Shown here: positions 42,320-57,288 of the stretch, one piece after another
Numbering within the stretch: the stretch's first letter is position 1
Layout: each line of letters begins with the position of its first letter
Assembly (NCBI GenBank): GCA_963966185.1
Contig: CAWZYM010000122.1
Coordinates: forward strand, 1-64,000
Direction of reading: 5' to 3'
Length of the DNA: 64,000 nt
Origin: Rhabditoides inermis
Taxonomy: Eukaryota; Nematoda; Chromadorea; Rhabditida; Rhabditidae
Translations under genes and position numbers: made by a program
Notes under the pieces: model-generated
Told to the model about the DNA's origin: nothing
Database searches by the model: none
The model's input: only the letters and a program-made list of their open reading frames with translations

Positions 42320-42756
42320 GCAAAGGAATGAACTAGTTGTGAGAAATCGTCAGGTTGATATGATGAAAAGTAGAAGTGGTATGATTGACCGTGTTTGCGT
42401 TTGCAACTGGTCTTTCTTTCGAATTGGATTGATTCGAAATCGATAAAGTGATATATGCAAGGTCTGTGAACGGTGCTAGCAGACCCGAACATATATAATT
42501 TTCTCGATGTAATCAATTTCAAAAATTGTTTGGGGCGCGGTGCTCTCGTGAACCAGAGAAATATTTGTGTGAGTTCATTGCGTTTTGCAATAAGTTTATT
42601 TCGTTTTATTTCGTTTCATTGCTTTTCGCGATGAATTTTCTTGTTTCGTTTCAATCGTTTCGTTTAGTTTGTTTCAAAATCTGTGCTCAGAAAAAGCATG
42701 GTGCAAGGATGACAGTAGTTCAATATTTAAATGGTATGATTGACACCTTAATATTT

Positions 42757-42809
<53 letters not shown>

Positions 42810-43235
42810 CAAAGGATTGAACTAGTTGTGAGAAATCGTCAGGTTGATATGATGAAAAGTAGAAGTGGCATGATTGACCGTGTTTGCGTTTGCAACTGGT
42901 CTTTCTTTCGAATTGAATTGATTCGAAATCGATAAAGTGATATATGCAAGGTCTGTGAACGGTGCTAGCAGATCCGAACATATATAATTTTCTCGATGTA
43001 ATCAATTTCAAAAATTGTTTGGGGCGCGGTGCTCTTGTGAACCAGAGAAATATTTGTGTGAGTTCATTGCGTTTTGCAATCAGTTTATTTCGTTTCATTG
43101 CTTGTTGCAATGAATTTTCTTGTTTCGTTTCAATCGTTTCGTTTAGTTTGTTTCAAAATCTGTGCTCAGAAAAAGCATGGTGCAAGGATGACAGTAGTTC
43201 AATATTTAAATGGTATGATTGACACCTTAATATTT

Positions 43236-43276
<41 letters not shown>

Positions 43277-43645
43277 CAAAGGATTGAACTAGTTGTGAGA
43301 AATCGTCAGGTTGATATGATGAAAAGTAGAAGTGGCATGATTGACCGTGTTTGCGTTTGCAACTGGTCTTTCTTTCGAATTGAATTGATTCGAAATCGAT
43401 AAAAAGATATATGCAAGGTCTGTGAACGGTGCTAGCAGACCCGAAAATATAATTTTCTCGATGTAATCAATTTCAAAAATTGGGGCGTTGTGCTCTTGTG
43501 AACCAGATAAATATTTGTGTGAATTCATTGCGTTTTGCAATCAGTTTATTTCGTTTCATTGCTTGTTGCAATGAATTTTCTTGTTTCCTTTCAATCGTTT
43601 CGTTTAGTTTGTTTTTGAAAATCTGTGCTCAGAAAAAGCATGGTG
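36420..43645 (+). repeat. array block 5: C-B dimers again, with hybrid monomers
   Basis: After two D-like units (to about 37.1 kb), C units at 37346, 39213, 40168, 41123 and 42066 alternate with B units at 38287, 39677, 40628, 41595 and 42526 (C-to-C spacing 943-955 bp). Some GA tracts here end in long G runs (about 40411-40422 and 41378-41389). The block ends with an A unit (about 43015) and a last C unit (43480) that is interrupted by the 552-bp element. Confidence 0.82.
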
Positions 43646-44197
43646 TAGGGACCGCAACGTGAGGTGTAGAGTTTGTGTCGAAATCATGTAACATTTTCTG
43701 ACTGGACGCGTTCCTTGCTCTACTTAGCGTAGAACGATTCGCCCTTCCGCGCTGATTCCAACGGTATTCGATTTATGGGAAAACGTGCCCCGTAAAGTAT
43801 TGAAAATCGATAAAGAGTGATATGATGACGTCATATTTCTTTGATCTAGCCGCCATTGCCCAAAATGAGTAATGAAAAATAGTATCATAAGAGACGTATT
43901 TCATCGAGTACTGATTGATTACAATCAAACAAAGCGTAGTGCTACTATTAGAAACGAGTATGTTCATAATTTAACTATTAAAGACGTCATCAGTGCTTTG
44001 ATCTAGCCGCCCTCTGTTGCAGTTTCCCTGTGTGAGCGCGCGCTCGGGTGCGCGCGCGCCGCACGGAATTAGAGCGCAATGTGAACGATGAACCTTATGA
44101 ACATTATATATTTTCGAAGTCAGCTTGAAACGATCTACATTATTATACAAACTGCTATACCACATCGAAACTTCTGAAATTCTCATTGTGGTCCCTA
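43646..44197. mobile_element. 552-bp non-autonomous inverted-repeat DNA transposon
   Basis: Unique sequence interrupts a monomer between CATGGTG and its continuation. The left end TAGGGACCGCAACG and the right end, read inverted, TAGGGACCACAATG, match at 12 of 14 positions. The flanks are AGCATGGTG (43637-43645) and AACATGGTG (44198-44206), a 9-bp target duplication with one mismatch. Inside, two direct repeats each contain GACGTCAT and CTTTGATCTAGCCGCC (about 43827-43853 and 43983-44010), and a CG-rich GCGCGCGC stretch lies near 44038-44061. No long coding frame is present. An end of the form TAGGG with an 8- or 9-bp duplication suits hAT or Mutator-like elements; the family is not settled. 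Confidence 0.78.
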
Positions 44198-44259
44198 AAC
44201 ATGGTGCGAGGATGACAGTAGTTCAATAATTAAATGGTATGATTGACACCTTAATATTT

Positions 44260-44306
<47 letters not shown>

Positions 44307-44736
44307 CAAAGGATTGAACTAGTTGTGAGAAATCGTCAGATTGATATGATGAAAAGTAGAAGTGGCATGATTGACCGTGTTTGCGTTTGCAACTGGTCTT
44401 TCTTTCGAATTGAATTGATTCGAAATCGATAAAGTGATGGATGCAAGGTCTGTGAACGGTGCTAGCAGACCCGAACATATATAATTTTTCTCGATGTAAT
44501 CAATTTCAAAAATTGTTTGGGGCGCGGTGCTCTTGTGAACCAGAGAAATATTTGTGTGAATTCATTGCGTTTTGCAATCAGTTTTATTTCTTTTCATTGC
44601 TTTTCACGATGAATTTTCTTGTTTCGTTTCAATCGTTTCGTTTAGTTTGTTTCAAAATCTGTGCTCAGAAAAAAAACATGGTGCGAGGATGACAGTAGTT
44701 CAATAATTGAATGGTATGATTGACACCTTAATATTT

Positions 44737-44787
<51 letters not shown>

Positions 44788-45243
44788 CAAAGGAATGAAC
44801 TAGTTGTGAGAAATCGTCAGGTTGATATGATGAAAAGTAGAAGTGGTATGATTGACCGTGTTTGCGTTTGCAACTGGTCTTTCTTTCGAATTGAATTGAT
44901 TCGAAATCGATAAAGTGATATATGCAAGGTCTGTGAACGGTGCTAGCAGACCCGAACATATATAATTTTCTCGATGTAATCAATTTCAAAAAATGTTTGG
45001 GGCGCGGTGCTCTCGTGAACCAGAGAAATATTTGTGTGAATTCATTGCGTTTTGCAATCAGTTTTATTTCGTTTTATTTCGTTTCATTGCTTTTCGCAAT
45101 GAATTTTCTTGTTTCGTTTCAATCGTTTCGTTTAGTTTGTTTCAAAATCTGTGCTCAGAAAAAAACATGGTGCGAGGATGACAGTAGTTCAATAATTGAA
45201 TGGTATGATTGACACCTTAATATTTTAGAGAGAGAGAGAGAGA

Positions 45244-45274
<31 letters not shown>

Positions 45275-45694
45275 CAAAGGAATGAACTAGTTGTGAGAAA
45301 TCGTCAGGTTGATATGATGAAAAGTAGAAGTGACATGATTGACCGTGTTTGCGTTTGCAACTGGTCTTTCTTTCGAATTGATTTGATTCGAAATCGATAA
45401 AATGATATATGCAAGGTTTGTGAACGGTGCTAGCAGACCCGAAAATATAATTTTCTCGATGTAATCAATTTCAAAAATTGGGGCGCTGTGCTCTTGTGAA
45501 CCAGAGAAATATTTGTGTGAGTTCATTGCGTTTTGCAATCAGTTTATTTCGTTTCATTGCTTTTCGCGATGAATTTTCTTGTTTCGTTTCAATCGTTTCG
45601 TTTAGTTTGTTTCAAAATCTGTGCTCAGAAAAAGCATGGTGCAAGGATGACAGTAGTTCAATATTTAAATGGTATGATTGACACCTTAATATTT

Positions 45695-45761
<67 letters not shown>

Positions 45762-46187
45762 CAAAGGATTGAACTAGTTGTGAGAAATCGTCAGGTTGAT
45801 ATGATGAAAAGTAGAAGTGGCATGATTGACCGTGTTTGCGTTTGCAACTGGTCTTTCTTTCGAATTGAATTGATTCGAAATCGATAAAGTGATATATGCA
45901 AGGTCTGTGAACGGTGCTAGCAGATCCGAACATATATAATTTTCTCGATGTAATCAATTTCAAAAATTGTTTGGGGCGCGGTGCTCTTGTGAACCAGAGA
46001 AATATTTGTGTGAGTTCATTGCGTTTTGCAATCAGTTTATTTCGTTTCATTGCTTGTTGCAATGAATTTTCTTGTTTCGTTTCAATCGTTTCGTTTAGTT
46101 TGTTTCAAAATCTGTGCTCAGAAAAAGCATGGTGCAAGGATGACAGTAGTTCAATATTTAAATGGTATGATTGACACCTTAATATTT

Positions 46188-46244
<57 letters not shown>

Positions 46245-46672
46245 CAAAGATTGAACTAGTTGTGAGAAATCGTCAGGTTGATATGATGAAAAGTAGAAGT
46301 GGTATGATTGACCGTGTTTGCGTTTGCAACTGGTCTTTCTTTCGAATTGAATTGATTCGAAATCGATAAAGTGATTTATGCAAGGTCTGTGAACGGTGCT
46401 AGCAGACCCGAACATATATAATTTTCTCGATGTAATCAATTTCAAAAATTGTTTGGGGCGCGGTGCTCTCGTGAACCAGAGAAATATTTGTGTGAATTCA
46501 TTGCGTTTTGCAATCAGTTTTATTTCGTTTCATTGCTTTTCGCGATGAATTTTCTTGTTTCGTTTCAATCGTTTCGTTTAGTTTGTTTCAAAATCTGTGC
46601 TCAGAAAAAAAACATGGTGCGAGGATGACAGTAGTTCAATAATTAAATGGTATGATTGACACCTTAATATTT

Positions 46673-46719
<47 letters not shown>

Positions 46720-47147
46720 CAAAGGATTGAACTAGTTGTGAGAAATCGTCAGATTGATATGATGAAAAGTAGAAGTGGCATGATTGACCGTGTTTGCGTT
46801 TGCAACTGGTCTTTCTTTCGAATTGAATTGATTCGAAATCGATAAAGTGATGGATGCAAGGTCTGTGAACGGTGCTAGCAGACCCGAACATATATAATTT
46901 TCTCGATGTAATCAATTTCAAAAATTGTTTGGGGCGCGGTGCTCTTGTGAACCAGAGAAATATTTGTGTGAATTCATTGCGTTTTGCAATCAGTTTTATT
47001 TCTTTTCATTGCTTTTCACGATGAATTTTCTTGTTTCGTTTCAATCGTTTCGTTTAGTTTGTTTCAAAATCTGTGCTCAGAAAAAAACATGGTGCGAGGA
47101 TGACAGTAGTTCAATAATTGAATGGTATGATTGACACCTTAATATTT

Positions 47148-47208
<61 letters not shown>

Positions 47209-47662
47209 CAAAGGAATGAACTAGTTGTGAGAAATCGTCAGGTTGATATGATGAAAAGTAGAAGTGGTATGATTGACCGTGTTTGCGTTTGCAACTGGTC
47301 TTTCTTTCGAATTGAATTGATTCGAAATCGATAAAGTGATATATGCAAGGTCTGTGAACGGTGCTAGCAGACCCGAACATATATAATTTTCTCGATGTAA
47401 TCAATTTCAAAAAATGTTTGGGGCGCGGTGCTCTCGTGAACCAGAGAAATATTTGTGTGAATTCATTGCGTTTTGCAATCAGTTTTATTTCGTTTTATTT
47501 CGTTTCATTGCTTTTCGCAATGAATTTTCTTGTTTCGTTTCAATCGTTTCGTTTAGTTTGTTTCAAAATCTGTGCTCAGAAAAAAACATGGTGCGAGGAT
47601 GACAGTAGTTCAATAATTGAATGGTATGATTGACACCTTAATATTTTAGAGAGAGAGAGAGA

Positions 47663-47706
<44 letters not shown>

Positions 47707-48125
47707 AAAGGAATGAACTAGTTGTGAGAAATCGTCAGGTTGATATGATGAAAAGTAGAAGTGACATGATTGACCGTGTTTGCGTTTGCAACTGGTCTTT
47801 CTTTCGAATTGATTTGATTCGAAATCGATAAAATGATATATGCAAGGTTTGTGAACGGTGCTAGCAGACCCGAAAATATAATTTTCTCGATGTAATCAAT
47901 TTCAAAAATTGGGGCGCTGTGCTCTTGTGAACCAGAGAAATATTTGTGTGAGTTCATTGCGTTTTGCAATCAGTTTATTTCGTTTCATTGCTTTTCGCGA
48001 TGAATTTTCTTGTTTCGTTTCAATCGTTTCGTTTAGTTTGTTTCAAAATCTGTGCTCAGAAAAAGCATGGTGCAAGGATGACAGTAGTTCAATATTTAAA
48101 TGGTATGATTGACACCTTAATATTT

Positions 48126-48164
<39 letters not shown>

Positions 48165-48590
48165 CAAAGGATTGAACTAGTTGTGAGAAATCGTCAGGTT
48201 GATATGATGAAAAGTAGAAGTGGCATGATTGACCGTGTTTGCGTTTGCAACTGGTCTTTCTTTCGAATTGAATTGATTCGAAATCGATAAAGTGATATAT
48301 GCAAGGTCTGTGAACGGTGCTAGCAGATCCGAACATATATAATTTTCTCGATGTAATCAATTTCAAAAATTGTTTGGGGCGCGGTGCTCTTGTGAACCAG
48401 AGAAATATTTGTGTGAGTTCATTGCGTTTTGCAATCAGTTTATTTCGTTTCATTGCTTGTTGCAATGAATTTTCTTGTTTCGTTTCAATCGTTTCGTTTA
48501 GTTTGTTTCAAAATCTGTGCTCAGAAAAAGCATGGTGCAAGGATGACAGTAGTTCAATAATTGAATGGTATGATTGACACCTTAATATTT

Positions 48591-48639
<49 letters not shown>

Positions 48640-49066
48640 CAAAGATTGAACTAGTTGTGAGAAATCGTCAGGTTGATATGATGAAAAGTAGAAGTGGCAT
48701 GATTGACCGTGTTGGCGTTTGCAACTGGTCTTTCTTTCGAATTGAATTGATTCGAAATCGATAAAGTGATATATGCAAGGTCTGTGAACGGTGCTAGCAG
48801 ATCCGAACATATATAATTTTCTCGATGTAATCAATTTCAAAAATTGTTTGGGGCGCGGTGCTCTTGTGAACCAGAGAAATATTTGTGTGAATTCATTGCG
48901 TTTTGCAATCAGTTTTATTTCGTTTCATTGCTTTTCGCGATGAATTTTCTTGTTTCGTTTCAATCGTTTCGTTTAGTTTGTTTCAAAATCTGTGCTCAGA
49001 AAAAAACATGGTGCGAGGATGACAGTAGTTCAATAATTAAATGGTATGATTGACACCTTAATATTT

Positions 49067-49111
<45 letters not shown>

Positions 49112-49539
49112 CAAAGGATTGAACTAGTTGTGAGAAATCGTCAGATTGATATGATGAAAAGTAGAAGTGGCATGATTGACCGTGTTGGCGTTTGCAACTG
49201 GTCTTTCTTTCGAATTGAATTGATTCGAAATCGATAAAGTGATATATGCAAGGTCTGTGAACGGTGCTAGCAGATCCGAACATATATAATTTTCTCGATG
49301 TAATCAATTTCAAAAATTGTTTGGGGCGCGGTGCTCTTGTGAACCAGAGAAATATTTGTGTGAATTCATTGCGTTTTGCAATCAGTTTTATTTCGTTTCA
49401 TTGCTTTTCGCGATGAATTTTCTTGTTTCGTTTCAATCGTTTCGTTTAGTTTGTTTCAAAATCTGTGCTCAGAAAAAAACATGGTGCGAGGATGACAGTA
49501 GTTCAATAATTAAATGGTATGATTGACACCTTAATATTT

Positions 49540-49576
<37 letters not shown>

Positions 49577-50004
49577 CAAAGGATTGAACTAGTTGTGAGA
49601 AATCGTCAGATTGATATGATGAAAAGTAGAAGTGGCATGATTGACCGTGTTTGCGTTTGCAACTGGTCTTTCTTTCGAATTGAATTGATTCGAAATCGAC
49701 AAAGTGATATATGCAAGGTCTGTGAACGGTGCTAGCAGACCCGAACATATATAATTTTCTCGATGTAATCAATTTCAAAAATTGTTTGGGGCGCGGTGCT
49801 CTTGTGAACCAGAGAAATATTTGTGTGAATTCATTGCGTTTTGCAATCAGTTTTATTTCTTTTCATTGCTTTTCGCGATGAATTTTCTTGTTTCGTTTCA
49901 ATCGTTTCGTTTAGTTTGTTTCAAAATCTGTGCTCAGAAAAAAACATGGTGCGAGGATGACAGTAGTTCAATAATTGAATGGTATGATTGACACCTTAAT
50001 ATTT

Positions 50005-50075
<71 letters not shown>

Positions 50076-50280
50076 CAAAGGATTGAACTAGTTGTGAGAA
50101 ATCGTCAGATTGATATGATGAAAAGTAGAAGTGGCATGATTGACCGTGTTTGCGTTTGCAACTGGTCTTTCTTTCGAATTGAATTGATTCGAAATCGATA
50201 AAGTGATATATGCAAGGTCTGTGAACGGTGCTAGCAGACCCGAACATATATAATTTTCTCGATGTAATCAATTTCAAAAA
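44198..50280 (+). repeat. array block 6: D/E-containing pentamer of about 2.42 kb
   Basis: The landmark series 44512, 44993, 45478, 45967 and 46449 repeats as 46925, 47414, 47909, 48370 and 48844. The first four spacings are 2413, 2421, 2431 and 2403 bp. Shared rare variants include GATAAAGTGATGGATGC (44430 and 46845), TTCAAAAAATGTTTGGGG (44985 and 47407) and a GAGTGAG interruption of the GA tract (about 45248 and 47667). Subtype E first appears here (45478). Confidence 0.83.
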
Positions 50281-50531
50281 ATGTTTGGGGCGCGGTGCTC
50301 TCGTGAACCAGAGAAATATTTGTGTGAATTCATTGCGTTTTGCAATCAGTTTTATTTCGTTTTATTTCGTTTCATTGCTTTTCGCAATGAATTTTCTTGT
50401 TTCGTTTCAATCGTTTCGTTTAGTTTGTTTCAAAATCTGTGCTCAGAAAAAAACATGGTGCGAGGATGACAGTAGTTCAATAATTGAATGGTATGATTGA
50501 CACCTTAATATTTTAGAGAGAGAGAGAGAGA

Positions 50532-50569
<38 letters not shown>

Positions 50570-50988
50570 AAAGGAATGAACTAGTTGTGAGAAATCGTCA
50601 GGTTGATATGATGAAAAGTAGAAGTGACATGATTGACCGTGTTTGCGTTTGCAACTGGTCTTTCTTTCGAATTGATTTGATTCGAAATCGATAAAATGAT
50701 ATATGCAAGGTTTGTGAACGGTGCTAGCAGACCCGAAAATATAATTTTCTCGATGTAATCAATTTCAAAAATTGGGGCGCTGTGCTCTTGTGAACCAGAG
50801 AAATATTTGTGTGAGTTCATTGCGTTTTGCAATCAGTTTATTTCGTTTCATTGCTTTTCGCGATGAATTTTCTTGTTTCGTTTCAATCGTTTCGTTAAGT
50901 TTGTTTCAAAATCTGTGCTCAGAAAAAGCATGGTGCAAGGATGACAGTAGTTCAATATTTAAATGGTATGATTGACACCTTAATATTT

Positions 50989-51027
<39 letters not shown>

Positions 51028-51453
51028 CAAAGGATTGAACTAGTTGTGAGAAATCGTCAAGTTGATATGATGAAAAGTAGAAGTGGCATGATTGACCGTG
51101 TTTGCGTTTGCAACTGGTCTTTCTTTCGAATTGAATTGATTCGAAATCGATAAAGTGATATATGCAAGGTCTGTGAACGGTGCTAGCAGATCCGAACATA
51201 TATAATTTTCTCGATGTAATCAATTTCAAAAATTGTTTGGGGCGCGGTGCTCTTGTGAACCAGAGAAATATTTGTGTGAGTTCATTGCGTTTTGCAATCA
51301 GTTTATTTCGTTTCATTGCTTGTTGCAATGAATTTTCTTGTTTCGTTTCAATCGTTTCGTTTAGTTTGTTTCAAAATCTGTGCTCAGAAAAAGCATGGTG
51401 CAAGGATGACAGTAGTTCAATATTTAAATGGTATAATTGACACCTTAATATTT

Positions 51454-51518
<65 letters not shown>

Positions 51519-51954
51519 CAAAGGAATGAACTAGTTGTGAGAAATCGTCAGGTTGATATGATGAAAAGTAGAAGTGGTATGATTGACCGTGTTTGCGTTT
51601 GCAACTGGTCTTTCTTTCGAATTGGATTGATTCGAAATCGATAAAGTGATATATGCAAGGTCTGTGAACGGTGCTAGCAGACCCGAACATATATAATTTT
51701 CTCGATGTAATCAATTTCAAAAATTGTTTGGGGCGCGGTGCTCTCGTGAACCAGAGAAATATTTGTGTGAGTTCATTGCGTTTTGCAATCAGTTTATTTC
51801 GTTTTATTTCGTTTCATTGCTTTTTGCAATGAATTTTCTTGTTTTGTTTCAATCGTTTCGTTTAGTTTGTTTCAAAATCTGTGCTCAGAAAAAGCATGGT
51901 GCAAGGATGACAGTAGTTCAATAATTGAATGGTATGATTGACACCTTAATATTT

Positions 51955-51997
<43 letters not shown>

Positions 51998-52424
51998 CAA
52001 AGATTGAACTAGTTGTGAGAAATCGTCAGATTGATATGATGAAAAGTAGAAGTGGCATGATTGACCGTGTTTGCGTTTGCAACTGGTCTTTCTTTCGAAT
52101 TGAATTGATTCGAAATCGATAAAGTGATATATGCAAGGTCTGTGAACGGTGCTAGCAGACCCGAACATATATAATTTTCTCGATGTAATCAATTTCAAAA
52201 ATTGTTTGGGGCGCGGTGCTCTCGTGAACCAGAGAAATATTTGTGTGAATTCATTGCGTTTTGCAATCAGTTTTATTTCTTTTCATTGCTTTTCGCGATG
52301 AATTTTCTTGTTTCGTTTCAATCGTTTCGTTTAGTTTGTTTCAAAATCTGTGCTCAGAAAAAAACATGGTGCGAGGATGACAGTAGTTCAATAATTGAAT
52401 GGTATGATTGACACCTTAATATTT

Positions 52425-52462
<38 letters not shown>

Positions 52463-52900
52463 GAGAGAGAGAGAGAGAGCAAAGGAATGAACTAGTTGTG
52501 AGAAATCGTCAGGTTGATATGATGAAAAGTAGAAGTGACATGATTGACCGTGTTTGCGTTTGCAACTGGTCTTTCTTTCGAATTGATTTGATTCGAAATC
52601 GATAAAATGATATATGCAAGGTTTGTGAACGGTGCTAGCAGACCCGAAAATATAATTTTCTCGATGTAATCAATTTCAAAAATTGGGGCGCTGTGCTCTT
52701 GTGAACCAGAGAAATATTTGTGTGAGTTCATTGCGTTTTGCAATCAGTTTTATTTCGTTTCATTGCTTTTCGCGATGAATTTTCTTGTTTCGTTTCAATC
52801 GTTTCGTTTAGTTTGTTTCAAAATCTGTGCTCAGAAAAAGCATGGTGCAAGGATGACAGTAGTTCAATAATTGAATGGTATGTTTGACACCTTAATATTT

Positions 52901-52944
<44 letters not shown>

Positions 52945-53381
52945 AAAATAATGAATTAGTTGTGAGAAATCGTCAGGTTGATATGATGAAAAGTAGAAGT
53001 GACATGATTGACCGTGTTTGCGTTTGCAACTGGTCTTTCTTTCGAATTGAATTGATTCGAAATCGATAAAATGATATATGCAAGGTCTGTGAACGGTGCT
53101 AGCAGACCCGAACATATATAATTTTCTCGATGTAATCAATTTCAAAAATTGTTTGGGGCGCGGTGCTCTCGTGAACCAGAGAAATATTTGTGTGAATTCA
53201 TTGCGTTTTGCAATCAGTTTTATTTCGTTTTATTTCGTTTCATTGCTTTTCGCAATGAATTTTCTTGTTTCGTTTCAATCGTTTCGTTTAGTTTGTTTCA
53301 AAATCTGTGCTCAGAAAAAAACATGGTGCGAGGATGACAGTAGTTCAATAATTGAATGGTATGATTGACACCTTAATATTT

Positions 53382-53447
<66 letters not shown>

Positions 53448-53885
53448 AAAGGAATGAACTAGTTGTGAGAAATCGTCAGGTTGATATGATGAAAAGTAGA
53501 AGTGACATGATTGACCGTGTTTGCGTTTGCAACTGGTCTTTCTTTCGAATTGATTTGATTCGAAATCGATAAAATGATATATGCAAGGTTTGTGAACGGT
53601 GCTAGCAGACCCGAAAATATAATTTTCTCGATGTAATCAATTTCAAAAATTGGGGCGCTGTGCTCTTGTGAACCAGAGAAATATTTGTGTGAGTTCATTG
53701 CGTTTTGCAATCAGTTTATTTCGTTTCATTGCTTTTCGCGATGAATTTTCTTGTTTCGTTTCAATCGTTTCGTTTAGTTTGTTTCAAAATCTGTGCTCAG
53801 AAAAAAACATGGTGCGAGGATGACAGTAGTTCAATAATTGAATGGTATGATTGACACCTTAATATTTTAGAGAGAGAGAGAGAGA

Positions 53886-53920
<35 letters not shown>

Positions 53921-54340
53921 CAAAGGAATGAACTAGTTGTGAGAAATCGTCAGGTTGATATGATGAAAAGTAGAAGTGACATGATTGACCGTGTTTGCGT
54001 TTGCAACTGGTCTTTCTTTCGAATTGATTTGATTCGAAATCGATAAAATGATATATGCAAGGTTTGTGAACGGTGCTAGCAGACCCGAAAATATAATTTT
54101 CTCGATGTAATCAATTTCAAAAATTGGGGCGCTGTGCTCTTGTGAACCAGAGAAATATTTGTGTGAGTTCATTGCGTTTTGCAATCAGTTTATTTCGTTT
54201 CATTGCTTTTCGCGATGAATTTTCTTGTTTCGTTTCAATCGTTTCGTTAAGTTTGTTTCAAAATCTGTGCTCAGAAAAAGCATGGTGCAAGGATGACAGT
54301 AGTTCAATATTTAAATGGTATGATTGACACCTTAATATTT

Positions 54341-54381
<41 letters not shown>

Positions 54382-54807
54382 CAAAGGATTGAACTAGTTG
54401 TGAGAAATCGTCAAGTTGATATGATGAAAAGTAGAAGTGGCATGATTGACCGTGTTTGCGTTTGCAACTGGTCTTTCTTTCGAATTGAATTGATTCGAAA
54501 TCGATAAAGTGATATATGCAAGGTCTGTGAACGGTGCTAGCAGATCCGAACATATATAATTTTCTCGATGTAATCAATTTCAAAAATTGTTTGGGGCGCG
54601 GTGCTCTTGTGAACCAGAGAAATATTTGTGTGAGTTCATTGCGTTTTGCAATCAGTTTATTTCGTTTCATTGCTTGTTGCAATGAATTTTCTTGTTTCGT
54701 TTCAATCGTTTCGTTTAGTTTGTTTCAAAATCTGTGCTCAGAAAAAGCATGGTGCAAGGATGACAGTAGTTCAATATTTAAATGGTATAATTGACACCTT
54801 AATATTT

Positions 54808-54856
<49 letters not shown>

Positions 54857-55292
54857 CAAAGGAATGAACTAGTTGTGAGAAATCGTCAGGTTGATATGAT
54901 GAAAAGTAGAAGTGGTATGATTGACCGTGTTTGCGTTTGCAACTGGTCTTTCTTTCGAATTGGATTGATTCGAAATCGATAAAGTGATATATGCAAGGTC
55001 TGTGAACGGTGCTAGCAGACCCGAACATATATAATTTTCTCGATGTAATCAATTTCAAAAATTGTTTGGGGCGCGGTGCTCTCGTGAACCAGAGAAATAT
55101 TTGTGTGAGTTCATTGCGTTTTGCAATCAGTTTATTTCGTTTTATTTCGTTTCATTGCTTTTTGCAATGAATTTTCTTGTTTTGTTTCAATCGTTTCGTT
55201 TAGTTTGTTTCAAAATCTGTGCTCAGAAAAAGCATGGTGCAAGGATGACAGTAGTTCAATAATTGAATGGTATGATTGACACCTTAATATTT

Positions 55293-55345
<53 letters not shown>

Positions 55346-55772
55346 CAAAGATTGAACTAGTTGTGAGAAATCGTCAGATTGATATGATGAAAAGTAGAAG
55401 TGGCATGATTGACCGTGTTTGCGTTTGCAACTGGTCTTTCTTTCGAATTGAATTGATTCGAAATCGATAAAGTGATATATGCAAGGTCTGTGAACGGTGC
55501 TAGCAGACCCGAACATATATAATTTTCTCGATGTAATCAATTTCAAAAATTGTTTGGGGCGCGGTGCTCTCGTGAACCAGAGAAATATTTGTGTGAATTC
55601 ATTGCGTTTTGCAATCAGTTTTATTTCTTTTCATTGCTTTTCGCGATGAATTTTCTTGTTTCGTTTCAATCGTTTCGTTTAGTTTGTTTCAAAATCTGTG
55701 CTCAGAAAAAAACATGGTGCGAGGATGACAGTAGTTCAATAATTGAATGGTATGATTGACACCTTAATATTT

Positions 55773-55808
<36 letters not shown>

Positions 55809-56248
55809 GAGAGAGAGAGAGAGAGAGCAAAGGAATGAACTAGTTGTGAGAAATCGTCAGGTTGATATGATGAAAAGTAGAAGTGACATGATTGACCGTG
55901 TTTGCGTTTGCAACTGGTCTTTCTTTCGAATTGATTTGATTCGAAATCGATAAAATGATATATGCAAGGTTTGTGAACGGTGCTAGCAGACCCGAAAATA
56001 TAATTTTCTCGATGTAATCAATTTCAAAAATTGGGGCGCTGTGCTCTTGTGAACCAGAGAAATATTTGTGTGAGTTCATTGCGTTTTGCAATCAGTTTTA
56101 TTTCGTTTCATTGCTTTTCGCGATGAATTTTCTTGTTTCGTTTCAATCGTTTCGTTTAGTTTGTTTCAAAATCTGTGCTCAGAAAAAGCATGGTGCAAGG
56201 ATGACAGTAGTTCAATAATTGAATGGTATGTTTGACACCTTAATATTT

Positions 56249-56300
<52 letters not shown>

Positions 56301-56737
56301 AAAATAATGAATTAGTTGTGAGAAATCGTCAGGTTGATATGATGAAAAGTAGAAGTGACATGATTGACCGTGTTTGCGTTTGCAACTGGTCTTTCTTTCG
56401 AATTGAATTGATTCGAAATCGATAAAATGATATATGCAAGGTCTGTGAACGGTGCTAGCAGACCCGAACATATATAATTTTCTCGATGTAATCAATTTCA
56501 AAAATTGTTTGGGGCGCGGTGCTCTCGTGAACCAGAGAAATATTTGTGTGAATTCATTGCGTTTTGCAATCAGTTTTATTTCGTTTTATTTCGTTTCATT
56601 GCTTTTCGCAATGAATTTTCTTGTTTCGTTTCAATCGTTTCGTTTAGTTTGTTTCAAAATCTGTGCTCAGAAAAAAACATGGTGCGAGGATGACAGTAGT
56701 TCAATAATTGAATGGTATGATTGACACCTTAATATTT

Positions 56738-56813
<76 letters not shown>

Positions 56814-57232
56814 AAAGGAATGAACTAGTTGTGAGAAATCGTCAGGTTGATATGATGAAAAGTAGAAGTGACATGATTGACCGTGTTTGCGTTTGCAACT
56901 GGTCTTTCTTTCGAATTGATTTGATTCGAAATCGATAAAATGATATATGCAAGGTTTGTGAACGGTGCTAGCAGACCCGAAAATATAATTTTCTCGATGT
57001 AATCAATTTCAAAAATTGGGGCGCTGTGCTCTTGTGAACCAGAGAAATATTTGTGTGAGTTCATTGCGTTTTGCAATCAGTTTATTTCGTTTCATTGCTT
57101 TTCGCGATGAATTTTCTTGTTTCGTTTCAATCGTTTCGTTTAGTTTGTTTCAAAATCTGTGCTCAGAAAAAGCATGGTGCAAGGATGACAGTAGTTCAAT
57201 ATTTAAATGGTATGATTGACACCTTAATATTT

Positions 57233-57288
<56 letters not shown>

